Shown piece by piece: positions 24,818 through 33,555 of a stretch of DNA of 64,000 bases. Under the pieces are notes generated by a model. It was given only the letters and a program-made list of their open reading frames with translations, searched no databases and had not been told where the DNA came from. This DNA is from WLMZ01 sp038227995. GTDB taxonomy: Bacteria > Actinomycetota > Acidimicrobiia > Acidimicrobiales > Ilumatobacteraceae. Location: assembly GCA_038227995.1 (NCBI GenBank), contig JBBRPP010000020.1, forward strand, positions 26,557 to 90,556, given 5' to 3'. Within the stretch, counting starts at the first letter, position 1. Each line of letters begins with the position of its first letter. The translations under genes and the position numbers were made by a program.

Positions 24818-26037
24818 CAGAACATCGCCCCCTCTCGTTCTCGGTTCTTCGCACTCGCACGCGTCGCCATGATCAGCAGACCGGCGCACAGTGCGAGCAC
24901 GACGATGGAGATGCCACTGACGAGCCACGTGTTCCAGTTGTTGTCGCGGCCGACGCGCTGTGCCGCGAGCAGCATGAACCAGCCGAGCGACGACGGGATC
25001 AGCACCTTCCAGCCGAGGTTCATCAACTGGTCGTAGCGCAAGCGGGGAAGCGTCGCCCGGAACCACACGTACACGTACAGGAACACGAACAACTTGGCGA
25101 CGAACCACACCGTGCCGTTGAAGACCCACAGGTGCAGGTTGCCGTCGAAGTGGATACGGCCGAGGTGGAAGCGCACCGGCTGTGGCCCGCCGAAGAACAG
25201 CGTGACGATGATGGCGCTCATCGTGACCGTGTTCATGAACTCGGCGAGGAAGAAGAGCGCGAAGCGCAGTGAGGAGTACTCGGTGTTGAAGCCGCCGACC
25301 AGTTCTTGCTCGGCTTCGACGAGGTCGAAGGGCGGGCGGTTGAGCTCGGCCGTCGCGGCGATCATGAAGATCACGAACGGCACGACGCCGGTGGCGATGA
25401 CGTGCCACTTGGTGAGGCTGCTCTGGACGGCGACGATGCCGTTGGTGCTGAGCGTGCCGGCGACGAGCAACACGGCAGCGATGCTGAGCCCGAGGGCTGC
25501 TTCGTACGAGACCATCTGGGCCGACGCCCGCACCGAGCCGAGCAGCGGGTACTTCGAACCCGACGACCAGCCCGCGAGCATGATGCCGTAGACGGCGATG
25601 CTGCTGAGGGCCAGCAACAACAGCACGCCGATCGGCGGATCAGCGAGCTGCACGAGGGTCTGGTGCCCGAAGAGCTTGACCACACCGTCCTTGCCGTTCG
25701 TGAAGTCGCCGCCGAGCGGGACCACGCACCACACGAGGAAGGCAGGAACGAACGCGAGGAACGGCGCCAGGCGGAACACGACGCGATCAGCGCGCTCGGG
25801 GAGCAGGTCTTCCTTGAAGAACAACTTGATGCCGTCGGCGAGCGTCTGCAGCAGGCCGAACGGGCCGGCCTTGTTCGGGCCGATCCGGTTCTGCATGCCG
25901 GCGATGATCTTGCGTTCGAACCAGACCATGAACATCGTCGCGACGAGTCCGATCACGAACACGATCACGACCTTCAGGATCACGATCAGGACGGCGGCGA
26001 GGCCGACCTTGTCGAGCAGGCTGTCAGTGGCGAACAT
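24817..26037 (-). CDS. nuoH: NADH-quinone oxidoreductase subunit H, second complex I copy
   Basis: 406-residue membrane subunit of the quinone cavity. Motifs: MQNRIGPNKAGPFGLLQTLADGIKLFFKED near residue 47 and the acidic loop TAELNRPPFDLVEAEQELVGGFNTEYSSLRF near 225. These are the canonical forms, unlike the variants in the first NuoH. Start ATG at 26037 overlaps the nuoG stop; a GTG directly upstream (26040) is an alternative that adds one residue. Confidence 0.96.
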   Translation of the reverse strand: MFATDSLLDKVGLAAVLIVILKVVIVFVIGLVATMFMVWFERKIIAGMQNRIGPNKAGPFGLLQTLADGIKLFFKEDLLPERADRVVFRLAPFLAFVPAFLVWCVVPLGGDFTNGKDGVVKLFGHQTLVQLADPPIGVLLLLALSSIAVYGIMLAGWSSGSKYPLLGSVRASAQMVSYEAALGLSIAAVLLVAGTLSTNGIVAVQSSLTKWHVIATGVVPFVIFMIAATAELNRPPFDLVEAEQELVGGFNTEYSSLRFALFFLAEFMNTVTMSAIIVTLFFGGPQPVRFHLGRIHFDGNLHLWVFNGTVWFVAKLFVFLYVYVWFRATLPRLRYDQLMNLGWKVLIPSSLGWFMLLAAQRVGRDNNWNTWLVSGISIVVLALCAGLLIMATRASAKNREREGAMF

Positions 26038-28448
26038 CACAGGCTCTCGATCCGGACGTCGGTGACCGACGCAGCCGCGTCGATCAACTCACCGATGTTG
26101 ACACCGAGTTGGTTGAACGGCACCCACGCCGTACCGCGCTGCACCGATGCATCGGTGTCGAGCGCCAGGACGACCGTTGCCTTGGCGCTGGAGACCTTGA
26201 CCTCAGCCCCGATCGAGGAGCCGATGCGTGCGACGTCGAGCGGGTTCACGAACAACGTCGTGGTCGAGATCAGCGGAGCCAGCGATGGCGACATGGTCGT
26301 GACCGAGGCACGGTCGTACAGCTTGCGACTGACGATGAGGCGGAAATCGTACGCGTTCCGATCGCCGAGGTTGACGGTCGGGTCGTTCACGGGATCGATG
26401 TGTGGCGCCAATGCGATCAAGCCATCGGGGTTGGCTTCGAGCGCGGCGATGGTGACACCGTCGAAGCCGTCGACGTGTTGGCTGATCGCGGTCGTGACGT
26501 CGGCGAACGATTCGAAGCCGAGGTCGGTGCCGAGCCGTTGAGCGAGCTCGGTTGCGATCATCCAGTCCGGCCGCGACGTACCCGCCACCGTCACCTTCTG
26601 GGCGACCTGGGTGACGCGACCTTCGAGGTTCGTGGTGGTGCCCGACTTCTCGCCGTATGCCGCAGCCGGCAAGACGACGTGGGCGAGCTTGGTGGAATCG
26701 CTGAGGAAGGTGTCGACGGAGATGATTCGTCGTGCTCCGGCCAGGGCGCGCCGAGCGAGGTCGACATCGGGGACATCGCTGAGCGGATCGGCACCGAGCA
26801 GGATCAAGCATTCGATCTTGCCGTCAGCGGCCGCGTTGAGGATGCCCTTGCTGTCCAGCCCGGACTTGCCCGGACGAAGACCCACCTGGGTTGCGCCGAC
26901 GATGTTGCCACGCCGCAGCGCCGGCAGCACCGACGCCTTCGGGATCGAGTTGGTGAGTGCCTGCAGCGCCGCGATGGAGGGTGCAGACGATTCAGCGAGG
27001 TTGGCGCGACCGGCGACGATCACGACATCGCCCTTGGCGATCTGCGTCGCGATGTCGTCGTTGCGCAGTGTCGTGGCGACCACGTCGGCCTGAGTCCCAG
27101 GCTCGTAATAGATCGTGCGCCACGCATAGCGGCTCATACCGGAACCCTTGGCGGTGAACTCGATGATGCGCGTGTGCTTCTTCTCGGCTGCGTCGCGCAG
27201 ACGCAGGTACAGCACGGGCAGCTCTTCCTTGAGATCAGGGGCGAGCAGGATCACGGTCGGCGCCTTGGCCGCCTGATCGATGGTGGCCCGCTTGAGCGCG
27301 AGCAGACCGACGGGAAGGCCGTCGGCCAGCTGCGCCGACACGTTCGGCGTGCCGACGACGTCGTGCGCGAGCCGGGCCCACGCAAACGCGTCTTCGTTGG
27401 TGCCACGTGCGCCACCGAGGACCGCGATGCTGGACGGACCGCCGGACGCGAGCGCGTCCTTGATCAGTGTCGCGGCCGAACCGAGGGCGGAGCTCCACGA
27501 CGTCGGGACGTGACCGTCGGCCGTGAGCACGAGCGGAGCCGTGAGCACGAGCGGAGCCGTGAGCCGATCATCGCTGGTGACCGATTCGAAACCGAAGCGG
27601 CCCTTGTCGCACAACCAACCCCAGTTGACGGGGTCGGAATCGACACCCTGGTACCGCACCAGCTCGTCGCGGCTCGACTGCACAGCGATACGGCAACCGA
27701 CGGAACACGTCGTGCACGTGCTCTCGACTTCTTCGAGATCCCACGGGCGGGCCTTGAACCGATACGGCTTGGCGGTCAGCGCGCCGACCGGGCAGATCTG
27801 GACCGTGTTGCCACTGAAATAGCTCGCGAACGGTTCGTCGGGGAACGTGTTGACCTGCGTCAGGTTGCCGCGGTGGGTGAAGTGGATCAGCGCGTCACCG
27901 GCAACTGTGTCGGCGAAGCGGGTGCAGCGATCGCAGAGGATGCAGCGCTCGCGGTCGAGGAACACGAGTTCGCTGATCGCAATCGGCTTCTCGTAGTGGC
28001 GCTTCTCTTCGACGTACCGGCTCTCGCCGGGACCGTTGCTGAACGTCTGATCCTGCAGCGGGCACTCGCCACCCTTGTCACACACAGGGCAGTCGAGCGG
28101 GTGGTTGGCGAGCAGCAGCTCGATCACGCCCTCCTGCGCCGCCTTGGCGACAGGTGATGCGGTGAGCACCTTCATGTCGGGCGACACCGGGAACATGCAC
28201 GACGGCATCAGCTGCGGGCCGCGGCCGGTGTCGACTTCGACCAAGCACATGCGGCACATGCCGACGGGCTCCATCCGCTCGTGGTAGCAGAAGCGCGGGA
28301 TGTACTCGCCGGCGGCCTCGGCCGCGTTGATGATGAGATCGCCCTTGCGAGCCGTGAACGGCTTGCCGTTGACCGTGATCGCGACCGCGTTCGGGTCGAC
28401 CACGGGCTCGACGGCTTCGGGCTCGGTGTTGGTGTCGGTGGTGGTCAC
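26037..28448 (-). CDS. nuoG: NADH-quinone oxidoreductase subunit G, second complex I copy
   Basis: 803-residue iron-sulphur subunit of the NADH module. Visible clusters: N1b (RFCYHERMEPVGMCRMC and MPSC), N5 with its His ligand (HPLDCPVCDKGGEC), N4 (RCILCDRC and ICPVGA) and the extra N7 site (CTTCSVGC and LCDKGRF). A molybdopterin-oxidoreductase-like domain without cofactor follows. Near residue 298 an exact 18-bp duplication yields LTAPLVLTAPLVLTADG in a linker. It overlaps nuoF by four bases. Confidence 0.96.
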   Translation of the reverse strand: MTTTDTNTEPEAVEPVVDPNAVAITVNGKPFTARKGDLIINAAEAAGEYIPRFCYHERMEPVGMCRMCLVEVDTGRGPQLMPSCMFPVSPDMKVLTASPVAKAAQEGVIELLLANHPLDCPVCDKGGECPLQDQTFSNGPGESRYVEEKRHYEKPIAISELVFLDRERCILCDRCTRFADTVAGDALIHFTHRGNLTQVNTFPDEPFASYFSGNTVQICPVGALTAKPYRFKARPWDLEEVESTCTTCSVGCRIAVQSSRDELVRYQGVDSDPVNWGWLCDKGRFGFESVTSDDRLTAPLVLTAPLVLTADGHVPTSWSSALGSAATLIKDALASGGPSSIAVLGGARGTNEDAFAWARLAHDVVGTPNVSAQLADGLPVGLLALKRATIDQAAKAPTVILLAPDLKEELPVLYLRLRDAAEKKHTRIIEFTAKGSGMSRYAWRTIYYEPGTQADVVATTLRNDDIATQIAKGDVVIVAGRANLAESSAPSIAALQALTNSIPKASVLPALRRGNIVGATQVGLRPGKSGLDSKGILNAAADGKIECLILLGADPLSDVPDVDLARRALAGARRIISVDTFLSDSTKLAHVVLPAAAYGEKSGTTTNLEGRVTQVAQKVTVAGTSRPDWMIATELAQRLGTDLGFESFADVTTAISQHVDGFDGVTIAALEANPDGLIALAPHIDPVNDPTVNLGDRNAYDFRLIVSRKLYDRASVTTMSPSLAPLISTTTLFVNPLDVARIGSSIGAEVKVSSAKATVVLALDTDASVQRGTAWVPFNQLGVNIGELIDAAASVTDVRIESL
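27523..27558. repeat. 18-bp in-frame tandem duplication within nuoG
   Basis: The unit GTGAGCACGAGCGGAGCC is present twice in full (27523-27540, 27541-27558) and followed by the partial copy GTGAGC. It adds six residues per copy between the iron-sulphur and the molybdopterin-like domains of NuoG and keeps the frame. Confidence 0.85.
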
Positions 28449-29878
28449 GCGTGTGCTCCGGCTCCGGCTGCGACGGGCTCGACGGGTGCTGCGCTGACGG
28501 GGATGAACGTTCGCTTCACGAGCTTGGCCTCGAACTCTTCACGGAACAGCACGAGCGCCGAGTTGATCGGTGCGTACGCCGACGGTCCGACGAAGCAGAT
28601 GGTGGTCATCTTGTACGGGAACGGCACCGCTGTCAGGCCCAGACGTGCACTGGCTGCATGCGGGAAGGCTCCGGGGCAGATCGTCTCGCCGACTTCGAAC
28701 AGCTGGTCGAGGTCGCGGGCCGTGCCCAGTCCGGCGACGATGCGGTCGAGGATGCGCATCAGCCAGGTGCCACCTTCGCGGCAGGGCGTGCACTTGCCGC
28801 ATGACTCGTTGGCGTAGAAGCGGGCGAGTGTCAGCGCGGCCTTGGGGATGTCGGTGGTGTTGTCCATCACCATGATCGCGCCCGAACCGAGCATCGAGCC
28901 GGCGGCACCGACGAGGCGGCCTTCGAACGGCAGGTCGAGTTGATCCTCGATGAACCACGGCGCTGATCCGCCACCGGGCACGAATGCCTTGAGCGTGTTG
29001 TCGCCGCGGATCCCTTGGCAGAAGTCGTCGCCGTAGATGAGGTCGCGGAACGTGGTGGTGCCGTTGACGACTTCGTACACGCCGGGGCGCTTGACGTGAC
29101 CCGACACCGCGAACATGCGCGTGCCCGGCGAGGTTTCTGTGCCGATCTTGTTGTATTCGGCGGAGCCGTTGCGAAGCAGCCACGGCAGGTTGGACAGCGT
29201 CTCGACGTTGTTGACGATCGTCGGCTTGCCGTACAACCCGATCGCGGCGGGGAAGAAGGGTGGCTTCAACCGCGGCATGCCGCGGTTGCCTTCGAGGCTC
29301 TCGATGAGGGCGGTCTCCTCGCCGACGACGTACGCGCCGGCACCCCAGTGCAGGACGATGTCGAGCGAGAACTCGGTGCCGAGGATGTTCTTGCCGACGT
29401 AGCCCGCGGCATAGGCCTCGTTGAGTGCAGCAGCCACACGCTCTTGGGCGACGGCCATCTCGCCCCGGATGTACAGGAAGCACTGCGACAGACCGGCCGC
29501 GTAGCACGCGATGAGGCAGCCCTCGATCAGCTGGTGCGGGTCGCGCTCCATGAGCAGCCGGTCCTTGTACGTGCCGGGCTCGCTCTCGTCGCCGTTGACG
29601 ACGAGGTAACGCGGCCACGTGTTCGGCGGCGTGAGGCCCCACTTGGTTCCGGCCGGGAAGCCGGCACCACCACGACCGAGCAACGTCGCCTTGCGAACGT
29701 CGTCGTGGACCTCTGTGCCCGTCAGCCCGAGGGCGGCCTTCAAGCCCTCGTAGCCGTCGGTGGCGAGGTAGCGCTCGAGCGTGTAGGAGTCCTCGTACTG
29801 AAAGCGCGAGGTGACGATCTGGGGACGGTCACCCGCGTAGAAGCCAGGCGTCCAGGGATAGGTCGTTGCGTTGCTCAC
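28445..29878 (-). CDS. nuoF: NADH-quinone oxidoreductase subunit F (NADH/FMN site), second complex I copy
   Basis: 477-residue flavoprotein subunit that oxidises NADH. The NADH/FMN loop is LLGRGGAGFPAGTKW near residue 67, the FMN-site strand is VVNGDESEPGTYKDR near 93, and cluster N3 is bound by ESCGKCTPCREGG plus the Cys in GETICPGAF. Where many NuoF proteins read AY(I/V)CGEET this one reads AYVVGEET, a Cys-to-Val change. I chose the GTG at 29878, which overlaps the nuoE stop; the frame extends upstream as a shadow of nuoE. Confidence 0.96.
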   Translation of the reverse strand: MSNATTYPWTPGFYAGDRPQIVTSRFQYEDSYTLERYLATDGYEGLKAALGLTGTEVHDDVRKATLLGRGGAGFPAGTKWGLTPPNTWPRYLVVNGDESEPGTYKDRLLMERDPHQLIEGCLIACYAAGLSQCFLYIRGEMAVAQERVAAALNEAYAAGYVGKNILGTEFSLDIVLHWGAGAYVVGEETALIESLEGNRGMPRLKPPFFPAAIGLYGKPTIVNNVETLSNLPWLLRNGSAEYNKIGTETSPGTRMFAVSGHVKRPGVYEVVNGTTTFRDLIYGDDFCQGIRGDNTLKAFVPGGGSAPWFIEDQLDLPFEGRLVGAAGSMLGSGAIMVMDNTTDIPKAALTLARFYANESCGKCTPCREGGTWLMRILDRIVAGLGTARDLDQLFEVGETICPGAFPHAASARLGLTAVPFPYKMTTICFVGPSAYAPINSALVLFREEFEAKLVKRTFIPVSAAPVEPVAAGAGAHA

Positions 29879-30495
29879 TTCGAGCTCCCCTCGGCGACCG
29901 GCATCCAGGTTGGCGCGGCGGTGACATCGTCGGGGTCCTTGGGACCGACGCCGCGGTCGGCGGGAATCCGTTGGCGGACACGAGCGACCGTGCCGTGGGC
30001 CGGGATCTCGGAGTCGAGGCGGCCGTTGCGAAGATCGTCGATCAGCGCGTCGAACGTCTCGGGCGTGACGCGGAACCGGTAGCGGTAGTTGACCTGCAGC
30101 GTGGGCGCCTCGGTACAGGCGGCCTGGCACTCGGCATGCTCGAGCGTGAAGAGTCCGTCGGGCGTCGTGCCGCCGGCCTTGATGCCGAGGCTGTGCTCCG
30201 CGTGGTGCATGAGGTCTTCGGCACCCATCAGCTGGCACGACATCGTGCCGCACAGGTTGACGAGGTACTTGCCCACGGGCTCGAACTTGAACATCTCGTA
30301 GAACGTGGCCGTGCCGAGTACTTCGGCCGACGTCGCTCCGACGAGTTCACCGATGTGGCGCATCGCATCGTCGGTGACATAGCCGTCCTGCTGCTGGGCG
30401 AGGTGCAGCAACGGAATCGTCGCCGACCGAGCCTTCGGATAGCGACCGATGATCTCGAGCGCGATCCTGACGTTGTCTTCGTTGAGCCGCGCCAC
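29875..30495 (-). CDS. nuoE: NADH-quinone oxidoreductase subunit E, second complex I copy
   Basis: 206-residue thioredoxin-like [2Fe-2S] subunit. N1a ligands are in LCGTMSC (C-x4-C) and AECQAAC (C-x3-C). The N-terminal helical part (ALEIIGRYPKARSATIPLLHLAQQQDGYV) is typical. GTG at 30495 overlaps the nuoD stop by one base. A C-terminal extension of about 50 residues beyond the cluster domain (RGVGPKDPDDVTAAPTW) has no obvious role. Confidence 0.95.
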   Translation of the reverse strand: MARLNEDNVRIALEIIGRYPKARSATIPLLHLAQQQDGYVTDDAMRHIGELVGATSAEVLGTATFYEMFKFEPVGKYLVNLCGTMSCQLMGAEDLMHHAEHSLGIKAGGTTPDGLFTLEHAECQAACTEAPTLQVNYRYRFRVTPETFDALIDDLRNGRLDSEIPAHGTVARVRQRIPADRGVGPKDPDDVTAAPTWMPVAEGSSK

Positions 30496-31898
30496 TACCG
30501 ATCTACCTCTCCGAGGACGGGGTCGACACTGGAGATGATTGCGATCGCATCGGCCACCAGGCAATTGTGCATCATGTGCGGCAGCGTCTGGATGTTCACG
30601 AAGGACGGCCCACGGACGTGCATGCGATACGGCTTGGCCGAGCCATCGCTGGCGATGTAGCAACCGATCTCGCCGCGGGGGCTCTCGATCGCCACGTACA
30701 CCTCTCCTTCGGGGACCTTGTAGCCCTCGGTGAAGATCTTGAAGTGGTGGATGAGCGCCTCCATCGACTCGTCGATGCGGGCCCGCGGCGGCGGGGTGAC
30801 CTTCTTGTCCTGGATCCGGTAGTCACCGGCGGGCATGCGGTCGAGGATCTGGCGGACGATCTTCATCGACTCGCGGATCTCGTTGAGACGGATCGCGAAG
30901 CGGTCGAAACAGTCGCCGTAGGTGCCGACGATGACGTCGAACTCGAGCTCGTCATAGTGCAGGTACGGCATGTCGCGGCGGAGGTCCCACGCCAAGCCGG
31001 TGCTGCGAAGGATCGGGCCGGTCGCTCCGAGCGCGAGTGCCTCTTGTGCCGTGATGATGCCGACGCCCTGGAGACGGTCGCGCCAGATCGGCTGGCCGGT
31101 CATCAAGATGTCGTACTCCTCGAGCCGAGGAGGGATGAGTTCGAGCAGGCGGAGCACGTCGTCGCGCCAGCCGGCGGGCAGGTCGGCTGCGAGACCGCCG
31201 GGACGAATGAAGTTGTGGTTCATCCGCAGGCCGGTGACCTTCTGGAAGAAGCGCAGCACTTCCTCTCGTTCGCGCCACCCGTACAGCATCATGCTGACCG
31301 CGCCGAGGTCCATGCCGTTGGTGGCCATGAACAACAGGTGACTGCTCATCCGATTGAGCTCGCTGAGCAGCATGCGCATCCACACCGCGCGCTCGGGGAT
31401 GTCGCCGTCGATACCGAGCAACTTCTCGACCGCCATCGAGAACACGAGCTCATTGTTGAGCGGGCTGACGTAATCCATCCGGGTGACGTTGGTGCCGCCC
31501 TGCATGAACGTGAGGTTCTCGCCCGTCTTCTCCATGCCGGTGTGGAGGTAGCCGATGATCGGCTTGCACCGCAGCACGGTCTCGCCCTTGAGCTCGAGCA
31601 TCAACCGCAGCACGCCGTGGGTGCTGGGGTGCTGCGGCCCGAGGTTGATGATCATCGTCTGGTCTTCGCTCGCGTCGGCCTGGACCGACGACAGCGCCGC
31701 GGCGTCTGCCTCGCTCATCCGCAGGACCGAGCTGACGTTGCGCATGATTTCGGCAGCGGTCATCTCGCTGCGCGCCTTCATCTCCTGGCCGCCCTCGCTG
31801 GTCTGGCGGATCAATGCGTCGTGCTCGGCCTGGTCGACCGGCAGCGAATGGTCGGGCGGGCCGGCGTGGATGTGATCGTGAGTCTCGGTGACGCTCAT
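30495..31898 (-). CDS. nuoD: NADH-quinone oxidoreductase subunit D, second complex I copy
   Basis: 467 residues, 74 longer than the first NuoD. The additional N-terminal 80 residues (His/Asp-rich start, then MKARSEMTAAEIMRNVSSVLRMSEADAAAL) form a helical extension before the core NLGPQHPSTHGVLRL. The quinone-site segment is GYLHTGMEKTGENLTFMQG. Start ATG at 31898 overlaps the nuoC stop (ATGA); the open frame upstream is a shadow of nuoC. Family members range from about 390 to 470 residues. Confidence 0.95.
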   Translation of the reverse strand: MSVTETHDHIHAGPPDHSLPVDQAEHDALIRQTSEGGQEMKARSEMTAAEIMRNVSSVLRMSEADAAALSSVQADASEDQTMIINLGPQHPSTHGVLRLMLELKGETVLRCKPIIGYLHTGMEKTGENLTFMQGGTNVTRMDYVSPLNNELVFSMAVEKLLGIDGDIPERAVWMRMLLSELNRMSSHLLFMATNGMDLGAVSMMLYGWREREEVLRFFQKVTGLRMNHNFIRPGGLAADLPAGWRDDVLRLLELIPPRLEEYDILMTGQPIWRDRLQGVGIITAQEALALGATGPILRSTGLAWDLRRDMPYLHYDELEFDVIVGTYGDCFDRFAIRLNEIRESMKIVRQILDRMPAGDYRIQDKKVTPPPRARIDESMEALIHHFKIFTEGYKVPEGEVYVAIESPRGEIGCYIASDGSAKPYRMHVRGPSFVNIQTLPHMMHNCLVADAIAIISSVDPVLGEVDR

Positions 31899-32458
31899 GC
31901 GGTCGCTCCCGGCAATGCGGATGGTTCGCTGGCAGCGCGATAGTCGGCGCTGAACTGAACGGGGATGTGACCGGTCTCGTAGTCCTTGCGCAGCGGATGG
32001 CCGAGCCAGTCCTCGGGCATCAGGATGCGGGTGAGGTCGGGATGATCGGTGAACACGATGCCGAACATGTCGTAGGCCTCGCGTTCCATCGCTTCGGTTC
32101 CGGGATGGAGATCGAACAACGTCGGCAGGCTGGGATCGTCGGCGGGCAGCTGCACGCGCAAGCGAAGGCGGCGACGATGCTCGATGTCGAGGAGGTTGAC
32201 GACGACCTCGAACCGCTCGGGAGCAATGCCTGCGGGCAGCGTGCGACCGGGATGCGTCAGGTAGTCGACCCCGCACAGATCGGAGATCTGCACGTAGCCG
32301 TCGTCGGCCAACTTCTTGACCAGCGCGAGGTACTCGCCGCGGGGAACGTGGACGACGGACTGTCCGTGGCTCTCGGTGAGGAGGAAGCCGTGAACGGTCG
32401 GCGCGGGCTCTGGTTCGGGGACGACGTCAGCGGTGTCGGGTGCCGGGACGTTGCTCAT
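31895..32458 (-). CDS. nuoC: NADH-quinone oxidoreductase subunit C, second complex I copy
   Basis: 187-residue 30-kDa subunit. Core strand QISDLCGVDYLTHPG near residue 57 and the signature EREAYDMFGIVFTDHPDLTRILMPEDWLGHPLRKDY near residue 123 are clear. A Pro/Glu/Ala-rich N-terminal 20 residues precede the fold. It follows nuoB after 15 bases and overlaps nuoD by four. Confidence 0.95.
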   Translation of the reverse strand: MSNVPAPDTADVVPEPEPAPTVHGFLLTESHGQSVVHVPRGEYLALVKKLADDGYVQISDLCGVDYLTHPGRTLPAGIAPERFEVVVNLLDIEHRRRLRLRVQLPADDPSLPTLFDLHPGTEAMEREAYDMFGIVFTDHPDLTRILMPEDWLGHPLRKDYETGHIPVQFSADYRAASEPSALPGATA

Positions 32459-32473
32459 TGGTCAACCATCTGC

Positions 32474-33076
32474 TCAGGCGCCGAACGCGGGTGTCGCGCT
32501 GAGAAGCACCGGCGTCGGCTCGATGGCGGCCGGGATCTCGGTGATGTGGACGTTGGCCCCGGCACCTGATTCGGCACGACGCTTCATCAACTCGCCGGTC
32601 TCGATCAACCCGTGCAGCGTCTCGATCGCGTGGATGAGCGTCTCGGGTGTTGGCGGACAACCGGGTGCGTAGACGTCGACCGGGACGATCTGGTCGACGC
32701 CCTGCACGATCGCGTAGTTGTTGAACATGCCGCCGCTGCTGGCACACACGCCCATGCTGATGACCCACTTGGGTTCCATCATCTGGTCGTAGACCTGGCG
32801 CAGCACGGGTGCCATCTTCTGGCTGACGCGACCGGCGACGATCATGATGTCGGCCTGACGCGGGCTGGCACGGAAGACCTCCATCCCGAAGCGACTGATG
32901 TCGTAGTGCGAGCCACCGGTGCCCATCATCTCGATCGCACAGCACGCGAGACCGAACGTCGCGCCCCAGCTGCTGCGGCTGCGCGCCCAGCGGACGAGGT
33001 CTTCGACCTTGCCGGTCAGCGCGTTGTGTTGAATCCCGCCGAGACCATCGTCGAGGACATCTTGGACCAGTCCCAT
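32474..33076 (-). CDS. nuoB: NADH-quinone oxidoreductase subunit B, second complex I copy
   Basis: 200-residue N2-cluster subunit. Ligand motifs: FGLACCAIEMMG near residue 45, VISMGVCASSGGMF near 108 and YAPGCPPTPETL near 140. The start ATG at 33076 is two bases downstream of the nuoA stop. The open frame upstream is a shadow of nuoA. Its C-terminal tail is short and not Lys-rich, in contrast to the first NuoB. Confidence 0.96.
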   Translation of the reverse strand: MGLVQDVLDDGLGGIQHNALTGKVEDLVRWARSRSSWGATFGLACCAIEMMGTGGSHYDISRFGMEVFRASPRQADIMIVAGRVSQKMAPVLRQVYDQMMEPKWVISMGVCASSGGMFNNYAIVQGVDQIVPVDVYAPGCPPTPETLIHAIETLHGLIETGELMKRRAESGAGANVHITEIPAAIEPTPVLLSATPAFGA

Positions 33077-33078
33077 GT

Positions 33079-33552
33079 TCAGGCGGCCTTTCCGTCGGCG
33101 AGTTCGTCGCTGCGACCCTCGGTACCGACCCGGCGGATCGTGCTGGTCGTGGTGCGATCGGCAGAGACGGCACTCTCGAGGCGGCGGTACTTCTGCACCG
33201 GCCCCCAATCGAGTGCGCCACGGGCCACCACGTACACGAAGGCGGCGAAGAAGACGAGACTGAAGGCGATCATCTCCCAGAACGCGAACGGCCCGAGGGA
33301 CTTGCGCGAAACGGCGTACGGGTAGATGAAGATGATCTCGATGTCGAACATGATGAACAACATCGCGACGATGTAGAAGCTGACCGGAAAGCGTTCCGGT
33401 GGCTCGCGGCTGGGCACGATGCCGCATTCGTAGGGCGCTTCCTTGGCGGCCGACGGACGTCGCGGAGCCAACAACTTGGAGGCGACGAAGCTGACCGCGC
33501 CGAACAGGATCGCCAGGATCATCAGGCAGATGACGGGCAGGTACTGGCCCAT
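33079..33552 (-). CDS. nuoA: NADH-quinone oxidoreductase subunit A, second complex I copy
   Basis: 157-residue three-helix subunit. The loop YECGIVPSREPPERFPVSFY carries the Cys typical of the complex I active/deactive switch loop, then AMLFIMFDIEIIFIYPYA. A hydrophilic C-terminal tail of about 35 residues is longer than usual. It begins three bases after the stop of the membrane protein at 33556-34392, so complex I is probably co-transcribed with the cytochrome bc-type genes upstream. Confidence 0.95.
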   Translation of the reverse strand: MGQYLPVICLMILAILFGAVSFVASKLLAPRRPSAAKEAPYECGIVPSREPPERFPVSFYIVAMLFIMFDIEIIFIYPYAVSRKSLGPFAFWEMIAFSLVFFAAFVYVVARGALDWGPVQKYRRLESAVSADRTTTSTIRRVGTEGRSDELADGKAA

Positions 33553-33555
33553 CGC

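Noticed and set aside
18201..28157. Long plus-strand frames opposite the second nuo operon (for example 19973-21400, 21316-23757, 26109-28157)
   Set aside because: Same antisense composition effect over NuoN to NuoG; the nuo reading frames on the minus strand are complete.
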